DNA of 5,109 nt, from the NCBI GenBank assembly GCA_025998735.1, contig BNWJ01000096.1, positions 1 to 5,109 on the forward strand, given 5' to 3'. The notes below the pieces were generated by a model that saw only the letters and a program-made list of their open reading frames with translations, had not been told where the DNA came from and searched no databases. Shown one piece after another: positions 1-4,990 of this stretch. Numbering within the stretch: the stretch's first letter is position 1; each line of letters begins with the position of its first letter. Made by a program: the position numbers and the translations under genes. The DNA is from Alphaproteobacteria bacterium (GTDB lineage: Bacteria > Pseudomonadota > Alphaproteobacteria > UBA3830).

Positions 1-149
1 CAATGCACTTTGACAAATCCGATACGCCCCCTGTTTTTCTAAGATGCATAGCTCCTCATTTGGTTAAATACATCAACAGCTTAGCACATCTTATTTTGAA
101 TGAAAAGACGAGAAGGGTGGTAAGGTTGAGCGCCTTCTTTTCATAGCAG
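1..149 (+). CDS. Possible 3' end of an unidentified protein gene (truncated by window edge)
   Basis: One plus-strand frame is open from the left edge (codons begin at position 3) for 48 codons to a TAG at 147-149. The peptide contains FDKSDTPPVFLRCIAP and ends in KTRRVVRLSAFFS. It has a balanced, protein-like composition with no low complexity. I do not recognise the family; only the C-terminus would be present. The main support is position: an intrinsic terminator on the same strand follows 60 bp after the stop (209-244), which is what the end of a transcription unit should look like. Against it, an open frame of this length can arise by chance. In many alphaproteobacteria murJ lies just before trpS, but this tail lacks the hydrophobic character expected of MurJ, so I do not assign it. 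Confidence 0.4.
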
Positions 150-208
150 CCTATATCAAGACATGGAAAGAAAATCACCAATCCTGAAACACATTGAAAA
201 CTCGGATG

Positions 209-244
209 GAGCGATGGCTTGATCATGGCTGTCGCTCTTTTGTT
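209..244 (+). terminator. Rho-independent terminator
   Basis: A GC-containing stem pairs GAGCGA (209-214) with TCGCTC (232-237). It extends inward through two G-U pairs and GC/GC to about 10 bp, closing a loop of about 9 nt. The 3' arm runs straight into TTTTGTT. This is a standard intrinsic terminator pointing right, suited to ending transcription of a plus-strand gene that enters from the left edge and stops at 149. Confidence 0.6.
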
Positions 245-499
245 AACTCCATTAAGGCCTCGTGCGAAAATAAAATGAACTTTCAACGAGGTGTGTTGCA
301 TGGAATTACAGTATTTCCGCAAGACAAAAGTTCAAGTTATTTTCACACAGATCCTAAGCGTAGCGTTGTGCATTGCAGTCAAAAAATATTCATCTCGAGG
401 TCTTCTGGTTAAATGCTGGGATTTCGCAAAATTATGAACTTCATTTCTGAATGGGCGGTTTTGTATGCGTTGACGGTGGAGCGGCGATTTGTTAGGTTT
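245..499. other. Intergenic stretch without a convincing gene
   Basis: This stretch lies between the terminator and the trpS promoter box. I see no tRNA-like cloverleaf, no T-box signature (no AGGGTGG-type antiterminator element) and no long open frame with a good ribosome binding site. A 36-codon ORF (ATG at 413, stop at 521-523) is open but has only a distant GAGG (397-400), and it overlaps the promoter. It is listed as a finding rather than a gene. Confidence 0.5.
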
Positions 500-505
500 T
501 ATAAT
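500..505 (+). promoter_or_regulatory. Probable -10 box of the trpS promoter
   Basis: A perfect TATAAT at 500-505 lies 36 bp before the trpS start codon, a normal distance for a sigma-70 promoter with a short leader. The -35 region is weak: nothing resembling TTGACA is found 16-18 bp upstream. The nearby TTGACG (470-475) is 24 bp away, too far to pair with this box. The call rests on the -10 box and its location. Confidence 0.5.
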
Positions 506-540
506 AGATCTAGTAGATTGTAATTGTTAAAGAGGTTGTT

Positions 541-1566
541 TTGGGTAAAATTGTTGCGCTTACCGGCGATAGGCCCACAGGGAAGCTTCATCTGGGGCAT
601 TTGGTTGGATCCTTGAAGAGTCGCGTGGAGTTACAGGATATTTATGATCAGTTCATAATGATCGCAGATGCTCAGGCTCTTACGGATTATTTTGAAAATC
701 CGCAGAGAGTTGTCGATAACATAGTAGAAGTCGTTTCTGATTATTTGGCCGTTGGCATAGATCCGAACATATCAACAATTTTTGTGCAATCGCAGGTGCC
801 GGCGCTCTGTGAGTTAACTATGTACTACATGAATTTGGTTACGGTCTCCAGACTAGAGCGTAATCCAACCATTAAGGCAGAGTTGGCTCAAAAGAATTTT
901 GGAAAAGCCGTGCCAGTTGGATTTTTCTGTTATCCGATTAGCCAGGTATCTGATATAACGGCATTTAAAGGGGAAATCGTTCCCGTTGGAGAGGATCAGT
1001 TGCCTATGATAGAGCAGACAAACGAAGTCGTGCGCAAATTTAATAGACTATACAATACGCAGTGCCTCAAGGAAGCGACAGCATATCTCACTAAAACCAA
1101 GAGGCTTGTGGGAATAGATGGGAAATCCAAAGCAAGCAAGTCATTGAACAATGCAATATTCCTCAGCGATTTTCCGGAGACCATAAAAGAGAAAGTGTAT
1201 TCGATGTTTACTGATCCCAATCATCTAAAAATGTCCGATCCTGGAAAAGTGGAGGGAAATGTTGTTTTCGAGTATCTGGATGCATTTCATCCTGATGCGG
1301 AAGAAGTATCGTCATTGAAATCCCAATATCAGAAGGGGGGAATAGGCGATACGATGATAAAATCTCTGCTAAACCGTGTATTGCAGGAAATACTGCTGCC
1401 AATACGCGAAAAACGAATGACATTGAAAAAAGACGATCTCTTCGACATATGTGTAGAGGGAACTAGGAGAGCAAGAAGTGTTGCAGAAAAGACTCTGAGT
1501 GAGGTGAAAAGCTCGATTGGCATAGATTTTTTTGAAAAACGCAGCTCATACTTAAAAAATCGCTAA
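541..1566 (+). CDS. trpS: Tryptophanyl-tRNA synthetase (TrpRS)
   Basis: This class Ic aminoacyl-tRNA synthetase charges tRNA-Trp with tryptophan using ATP in the cytoplasm. The 341-residue length is normal for a bacterial TrpRS. The N-terminal Rossmann fold opens with LTGDRPTGKLHLGH (residues 7-20), where HLGH is the HIGH motif. Other family blocks follow: DYLAVGIDP (68-75), SRLERNPT (103-110), DITAFKGEIVPVGEDQ (138-153) and PGKVEGN (234-240). The KMSKS loop reads KASKS (197-201), with Met replaced by Ala. The C-terminal helical part carries YQKGGIGD (263-270) and TLSEVKSSIG (318-327). The start is TTG at 541, preceded by AGAGG (531-535) five bases upstream; no in-frame ATG fits better. The LTGDRPTGKLHxGH version is what I know from Firmicutes and Chlamydia, whereas typical alphaproteobacterial TrpRS starts more like SGxQPTGxLHLGN, so transfer or an ancient paralogue is possible. 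HU follows 74 bp downstream. Confidence 0.97.
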   Translation: MGKIVALTGDRPTGKLHLGHLVGSLKSRVELQDIYDQFIMIADAQALTDYFENPQRVVDNIVEVVSDYLAVGIDPNISTIFVQSQVPALCELTMYYMNLVTVSRLERNPTIKAELAQKNFGKAVPVGFFCYPISQVSDITAFKGEIVPVGEDQLPMIEQTNEVVRKFNRLYNTQCLKEATAYLTKTKRLVGIDGKSKASKSLNNAIFLSDFPETIKEKVYSMFTDPNHLKMSDPGKVEGNVVFEYLDAFHPDAEEVSSLKSQYQKGGIGDTMIKSLLNRVLQEILLPIREKRMTLKKDDLFDICVEGTRRARSVAEKTLSEVKSSIGIDFFEKRSSYLKNR

Positions 1567-1640
1567 AAGGGCATTAGGGGACTATTGATTTTTTTGTAGA
1601 AACCGTTCAGACTCTGAAACGTGATGATATGGAGATTAGT

Positions 1641-1913
1641 ATGAATAAATCTGAGCTGATTGACGCAATTGCAAAAGATAGTGGACTCACAAAATTAGAT
1701 TCTGAAAAAGCCGTAAATTCGTTTATAAATACAATGGAAAATACCCTTAAAGGCGGTGATGTCGTCACACTCGTCGGGTTTGGAAGTTTTTCCGTGAAAT
1801 TGACTGCCGGCAGAAGTGGAAGAGACTTTAAAACGGGAGCTCCTATTAATATTCCGCCAAGAAATTCTGTTCGGTTTAAACCTGGAAAGAATCTCAAAGA
1901 GTGTGTAAATTAA
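1641..1913 (+). CDS. hupB: HU-family nucleoid DNA-binding protein
   Basis: This small basic protein of the HU/IHF fold dimerises, bends DNA and compacts the nucleoid. At 90 residues it matches E. coli HU in length and aligns without gaps: MNKSELIDAIA at the N-terminus, GFGSF at 46-50 in the dimer core, the DNA-binding arm around 53-75, and FKPGKNLKE at 79-87. The ATG at 1641 is chosen over the in-frame ATG at 1629 because GGAG (1631-1634) stands six bases before 1641 and overlaps the first ATG. The arm tip is odd: where HU has R-N-P at 61-63, this protein has R-D-F, so the conserved intercalating Pro63 is Phe. The PPRNSVRFKPGK segment is also somewhat IHF-like. It lies 74 bp after trpS with no clear promoter or terminator between them and may be co-transcribed. 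The symbol is by family; hupA or hup would be equally valid. Confidence 0.93.
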   Translation: MNKSELIDAIAKDSGLTKLDSEKAVNSFINTMENTLKGGDVVTLVGFGSFSVKLTAGRSGRDFKTGAPINIPPRNSVRFKPGKNLKECVN

Positions 1914-1936
1914 TACTTTGTGCAATTGATATGTGT

Positions 1937-1980
1937 GCGGCGTCTGTTCTAATTTTTTGCATGGCGCCGTTTGCTTTTGT
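1937..1980 (+). terminator. Probable Rho-independent terminator after the HU gene
   Basis: An 8-bp stem pairs GCGGCGTC (1937-1944) with GGCGCCGT (1963-1970), including two G-U pairs, across an 18-nt loop. It is followed by TTGCTTTTGT. The GC-rich stem in AT-rich DNA, 24 bp after the HU stop, supports termination. The long loop and interrupted T tract make it weaker than the one at 209-244. Confidence 0.5.
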
Positions 1981-2035
1981 GTGATATGTGTTTCTGGTGG
2001 TTGTGTGCTCCGATTCCTGGTGTAGAGATTGGTAT

Positions 2036-2854
2036 ATGAAAAAAGTTTTTGTTTGTTCGTTGTTATTTGCCTTCGGTGTGTTTTTTTCAGTTGCTAGTTC
2101 TTCAAATAGTGACGTAAGTAACGCTGGTGATTCCGGTGATAAAGCAAAGAACCTTGACAACGGTGACGACTTTTTGGAATTGTCAGAGCCTGAGAGAATC
2201 GTGAGTGGAGCGTACTGGGGAGTCGGGTTGGGTTGGTCGAGGATATCGCATAAGCTATCAAATATCCAAAAAGTTTCTGCCGGTAGTTCTGCAACTCCCG
2301 CTTCTACAACTCCTGTGGAGGGGGCTGGTAACCGTGTAGACAACATCGCAAACTTAAGTAGTTCGGCCAGTCAATATGATCTGTCGCTGATAGCTGGATT
2401 TGGTGCTCCGTTTTATAAAAACTATTATGCTGGCATTGAATTCTCAATGTTCAAGAGGTTCGGGCAAAGAAAGAAGGATTTTGATGGAGAAGATATTGGT
2501 ATAAAGCATTCTTCGACAATGGGATTGGATATGGACGTTAGAGTAGGTTATCTGTTCCCTGAAAATGGTAATTTGTTGTATGCGACAATTGGTTTTGCTC
2601 GTGTGCTCGGCAGGGTTACGCTTAAGAAAAAAGATGCTAATCCGGCTGAAGTTTCATTTGGATCGTTTTATCCAACGTTTGGAGTTGGTGTGGAACATAA
2701 AGTGGATCACAATTGGAGTATCAGGGGTGATTTTCGCATGTGCATAACTTCAAAGGATGATGGCAAGAGTTATAAAGCCAATAAAACTGAATGGAAATTC
2801 GATGCAAAACCAAGTAGATATGCATTTAGAATATCTGTCACGAGAAGTATATAA
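2036..2854 (+). CDS. Outer-membrane beta-barrel protein (OmpA/opacity-like, probably 8-stranded)
   Basis: This is a predicted 272-residue exported protein. Residues 1-20 form a signal peptide: a KK n-region, a hydrophobic core rich in Phe/Val/Leu, and cleavage after SVA. A Ser/Asp/Asn-rich linker (21-50) follows. From about 57 on, alternating aromatic/hydrophobic stretches fit amphipathic strands: GAYWGVGLGWSRI (58-70), QYDLSLIAGFGAP (113-125), NYYAGIEFSMF (129-139), MGLDMDVRVGYLF (162-174), LLYATIGFARV (180-190), FYPTFGVGVEHKV (211-223), WSIRGDFRMCIT (227-238) and YAFRISVTRSI (262-272). That makes about eight, as in the small OMP_b-brl/opacity barrels. The first loop (71-112) is long, Ser/Thr/Pro/Ala-rich and likely surface-exposed. 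The last residue is Ile, not the usual C-terminal Phe. The start at 2036 is favoured over an in-frame upstream start at 1988 because it begins the signal peptide and has AGAG (2024-2027) upstream. Specific role unknown: possibly porin, adhesin or structural antigen. Confidence 0.8.
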   Translation: MKKVFVCSLLFAFGVFFSVASSSNSDVSNAGDSGDKAKNLDNGDDFLELSEPERIVSGAYWGVGLGWSRISHKLSNIQKVSAGSSATPASTTPVEGAGNRVDNIANLSSSASQYDLSLIAGFGAPFYKNYYAGIEFSMFKRFGQRKKDFDGEDIGIKHSSTMGLDMDVRVGYLFPENGNLLYATIGFARVLGRVTLKKKDANPAEVSFGSFYPTFGVGVEHKVDHNWSIRGDFRMCITSKDDGKSYKANKTEWKFDAKPSRYAFRISVTRSI

Positions 2855-2912
2855 TTTTCAGAAGCGTGTTTCTTTAATAAAATTTAATATACGTATGCCA
2901 TAGTCATAAATT

Positions 2913-3914
2913 ATGATTTGTGTTATGAACATATTTCGAATTTTTGTTTTCTTACTCGTGTGTGGAAGTGCTATTGGTAATTCCCCGCAGGATTTGTTCG
3001 CTTCTGGTCGTGGTAATAGAGGTGACCGTGACAATGGTAGAAATCGCAATGACGGTGGCATAGATGAAGATGAAAAGGAGGAAGTAGATCGCACTGTAGA
3101 TAGAGTGCTCGGACTAGACGCATCCAAGAATAGCCTACACGATCAAATTGAAATGAAAAAGGAAGTAAAAGAACTTCGCGATGAAGTTAAGGCTCTAAAA
3201 GCGAAACTGCAAGATAATGGCGGAGGTGTTAGCAAGACTAGTAAAAAAAAATCTTCTAAAAACAATTCATCAAAAAATTCGTCAAAAAATATTGTAGAGG
3301 GCGATGATAATACTGACGAAGATACTGGCGATACAGATGATGATGAAGATGATGAAGATGATGAATCTGAAGAAAATCCAGATGATGACGACGATTCAAC
3401 CGCAAAAAAGCAAAAACGGAAAATAAAGCAAAAACGGCGGCACAGGAAAACAAAAGTCAAATACAAGTATCATCTTCCAAAAGCCAAGAGTTGGAAACAT
3501 GTGCATCCCGTCGACATGAAAAATTCCAAAAAATATAAATATGGAAACATAAGTGATGGAGTTTATACAGTAAAAACTGAAGGCAAAGGCATTCAAGTTG
3601 TCCCAGGAATAAGAAAGGTTCCAGTGGCGCGCCCTAAAGCTTCTGCGTATCCAAATTCTAGATATCGTTATAAAAGTTATGCTACCTGCAATGGTGAAAA
3701 TTCGTATGGTCCGATTACCTATAAGATAAAAACATATGCGGATTATCCAGAAACTGAAAAAACTAATGGTAATGAATCCACTTCAGAAAATGGTCAAGAT
3801 AAACCAGCTGATGTTTCCGAAAAATCCGAATCCGAAAACACAGCAAAAAAGTATACTGTGAAAACAAAGTATTTCAAAAATAAGGATGGATGCAAAAACA
3901 AAAAAGGATGCTGA
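2913..3914 (+). CDS. Secreted low-complexity protein with coiled coil, acidic tract and basic tract; function unknown
   Basis: This 333-residue protein matches no family I recognise. The N-terminal hydrophobic segment (about 6-22) with SAIG followed by N looks like a signal peptidase I site; the Cys at 17 sits in LLVC, a poor lipobox. The mature part shows: a Gly/Arg/Asn/Asp-rich stretch (31-50); a charged helical region with heptad-spaced V85, L88, V92, L95 and L99 (coiled coil about 76-100); a Ser/Lys/Asn repeat (106-126, SSKN units); a nearly pure Asp/Glu tract (130-161); and a Lys/Arg-rich cluster (165-184, KKQKRK then KQKRRHRK). The Tyr/Lys-rich remainder repeats YTVKT (218, 314) and YKIKT (270). 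It ends CKNKKGC. ATG at 2925 would give a more typical signal peptide (MNIFR n-region); neither start has a clear Shine-Dalgarno sequence. The basic cluster resembles a nuclear localisation signal, so a host-targeted effector is conceivable, but a surface or nucleic-acid/polyanion-binding role is equally open. Confidence 0.75.
   Translation: MICVMNIFRIFVFLLVCGSAIGNSPQDLFASGRGNRGDRDNGRNRNDGGIDEDEKEEVDRTVDRVLGLDASKNSLHDQIEMKKEVKELRDEVKALKAKLQDNGGGVSKTSKKKSSKNNSSKNSSKNIVEGDDNTDEDTGDTDDDEDDEDDESEENPDDDDDSTAKKQKRKIKQKRRHRKTKVKYKYHLPKAKSWKHVHPVDMKNSKKYKYGNISDGVYTVKTEGKGIQVVPGIRKVPVARPKASAYPNSRYRYKSYATCNGENSYGPITYKIKTYADYPETEKTNGNESTSENGQDKPADVSEKSESENTAKKYTVKTKYFKNKDGCKNKKGC
3339..3365 (+). repeat. 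In-frame 9-bp tandem repeat (GATGATGAA x3) in the acidic tract
   Basis: Three perfect tandem copies of GATGATGAA encode DDE-DDE-DDE. They are preceded by an extra GAT (3336-3338) and followed by further Asp/Glu codons. Because the unit is a multiple of three, slippage would change the length of the acidic tract without breaking the reading frame. Confidence 0.85.
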
Positions 3915-3991
3915 CCTAGAGAATTAAGGCAAATATTTTTCGTTTGTGTGCCAACCTGCGACATATCCAACGAGACACAAAAAAGATTGCG

Positions 3992-4074
3992 CTTTAATAG
4001 ACCTGTTGCAAAAGCCTCCTGGAGTCACTGATTATCAGGACCAAAAATAGGCCTACGCAACAGGTCTAATAAAG
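3992..4074. repeat. MITE-like inverted repeat (possible IS5-family-type ends)
   Basis: TAGACCTGTTGC (3998-4009) is perfectly repeated in inverse as GCAACAGGTCTA (4057-4068). Past one mismatch, the outer CTTTA/TAAAG (3992-3996/4070-4074) also pair, giving 17 of 18 matched positions. Inside, AGCCT-like pairing and TCCTG/CAGGA (4017-4021/4036-4040) nest a second hairpin. Taking AGACC...GGTCT as the element (3999-4067, 69 bp), AAT stands on both sides as a possible 3-bp target duplication. The ...CCTGTTGC end resembles terminal repeats of IS5-type insertion sequences as I recall them, which is an inference. It is too short to hold a transposase and so would be non-autonomous. It lies between two convergent genes and could also impede read-through, though neither side has a T tract typical of a terminator. 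Confidence 0.7.
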
Positions 4075-4166
4075 GTTTCCACGAACAGACCGCAAATCGA
4101 GGTTTTCCGCGGCGATGCTATCCTTCCAAAAATCCTCGTAAATTCCTTTGTTAAAAATGGCAACAA

Positions 4167-4757
4167 TCAAGCAGTGCTTTTAGTCTTACGCAGTCGCTCA
4201 ATTTCCCCGTCAACAGCGTCGAGAAAGCCCCCATCATCGGCAAGTATTTGTGCCCTTCTATATGTGACATCCTCGTAAGAACTATCAATACCAGGCTGCA
4301 AGCTAGGAGCAAACACAGAATTTGATGCCATCACATAATTAAGTTTGGCTGCTTCGCGATCTTTTTCAAATCTGCGAGTAACGTAAACTCTAAAAAAAGT
4401 TTCGATAGCACCCTCGTGACCAGTATGGAAATTTAGCACATCCGAAGCATTATTCATACCACGCAGAGACTTCAAGATCTCTTCTTTCGCTTGTTTAGTC
4501 CACTCTCCTTTTGGAAGGCCATCATTAAGAATGAAAGGTGATGTGTCTCGATCGTCGTCCCAATCACAAACTGCGCTAGAAGGCGCCTTATCTGATGCTG
4601 GCATGCCAAAATTGGGGGAACTTAGAAGTTCGGAAGCATCATCTGAGCCTTGAAGTAAGGGCAAATGTTGTTCGATCTGGATCGAACTACTCACATCCTG
4701 CAAAGCGTTTAACAATAATCCAATAACAATCCAACTGCGTAAAGTAGTATATTTCAT
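4167..4757 (-). CDS. Small exported protein of unknown function
   Basis: This predicted 196-residue protein is not recognisable as any family. The start at 4757 (MKYTTLRSW) is preferred to the in-frame ATG at 4769 because GGAG lies six bases before it, overlapping the first ATG; a promoter is also well placed upstream (4787-4815). Residues 1-25 form a signal peptide: a basic n-region, core WIVIGLLLNAL and a Ser-rich end (DVSSS). The mature part begins acidic and probably disordered (26-75, with CDWDDDRD at 64-71). It then contains helical charged segments: TKQAKEEILKSLRGM (87-101), ETFFRVYVTRRFEKDREAAKLNYVMASN (about 119-146) and FLDAVDGEIERLRKTK (178-193). There is one Cys in the mature chain (64) and no transmembrane segment beyond the signal. 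It converges on the secreted protein gene upstream. Just past its stop, another minus-strand frame stays open, suggesting a possible lost C-terminal extension. Confidence 0.78.
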   Translation of the reverse strand: MKYTTLRSWIVIGLLLNALQDVSSSIQIEQHLPLLQGSDDASELLSSPNFGMPASDKAPSSAVCDWDDDRDTSPFILNDGLPKGEWTKQAKEEILKSLRGMNNASDVLNFHTGHEGAIETFFRVYVTRRFEKDREAAKLNYVMASNSVFAPSLQPGIDSSYEDVTYRRAQILADDGGFLDAVDGEIERLRKTKSTA

Positions 4758-4786
4758 CTTTATCTCCATTTATTTACTACAACGGC

Positions 4787-4815
4787 AGTGTATCATGTTA
4801 GAAAAAAAGATGCAA
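4787..4815 (-). promoter_or_regulatory. Sigma-70-type promoter of the minus-strand exported protein gene
   Basis: On the minus strand, TTGCAT (-35; 4810-4815) and TACACT (-10; 4787-4792) are separated by exactly 17 bp. They match consensus at 3 and 4 of 6 positions. Transcription would begin near 4780, leaving a leader of about 23 nt that contains the GGAG ribosome binding site before the ATG at 4757. Confidence 0.55.
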
Positions 4816-4881
4816 GTGTTTTTATAAAAATTGTGCTTTTATTTACAAAAATACATATTCTTTTTGAAAAGGTGTTTTTTT

Positions 4882-4981
4882 CTGGATTATTTGATCTTGC
4901 GCTTCTTCGAGGCTCCGAATGACGAAAAAGGCTAAAATTAGCGTCAAACAGAGGAGCACGTAGCGCAACGCAGGAATCCAA
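4882..4981. repeat. Imperfect palindromic repeat element of about 100 bp
   Basis: The left arm (4882-4923) reads CTGGATT...TTGCGCT...GGCTCCGAATGACG. The right arm (4951-4981), read in reverse complement, gives TTGGATT...TTGCGCT...GCTCC, so the conserved blocks TGGATT, TTGCGCT and GCTCC recur in the same order. At the centre, GCTAAAATTAGC (4931-4942) forms a tight hairpin flanked by GACG/CGTC. The left arm is of the type 'CTGGATTCTTCGC...CGAATGACG', a dispersed repeat I associate with host-associated alphaproteobacterial genomes (recalled, not searched). Short ORFs here read RHSEPRRSARSNNP-like peptides; these are repeat translations, not genes. Confidence 0.6.
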
Positions 4982-4990
4982 TGAAACAAA

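Noticed and set aside
2..49. Minus-strand ATG at 49 preceded by GAGGAG, open to the left edge (MHLRKTGGVSDL...)
   Set aside because: Only 16 codons are visible, the spacing of the ribosome binding site is short, and it conflicts with the better-supported plus-strand frame that has a terminator.
56..322. 88-codon minus-strand open frame
   Set aside because: It is Cys/Leu/Phe-rich without a domain, lacks a convincing ribosome binding site, and runs through the plus-strand terminator and the opposite possible gene end.
194..412. 72-codon plus-strand open frame with a TTG start
   Set aside because: It starts inside the terminator region, has no Shine-Dalgarno sequence, and its translation has no recognisable features.
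470..505. TTGACG at 470-475 as the -35 of the trpS promoter
   Set aside because: It is 24 bp from TATAAT, well outside the usual 16-18 bp spacing; with a 17-bp spacing the downstream hexamer TAGGTT is poor.
245..540. T-box or tRNA-sensing leader upstream of trpS
   Set aside because: Firmicute-type trpS genes often have one, but no AGGGTGG/antiterminator or specifier stem is visible.
2943..2980. Lipoprotein signal (LLVC) in the low-complexity secreted protein
   Set aside because: The residue before Cys is Val rather than Gly/Ala/Ser, so the lipobox is poor; an SPI site after SAIG fits better.
3143..3596. Minus-strand open frames rich in Ser/Phe or His opposite the secreted protein gene
   Set aside because: They are antisense reflections of Asp/Glu/Lys codons (poly-Ser and poly-His translations) with no start signals.
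3943..3981. TTTGTGT/ACACAAA inverted repeat after the secreted protein gene as a terminator
   Set aside because: The stem is only 7 AT-rich bp with a 25-nt loop, and it is not followed by a T tract on the plus strand.
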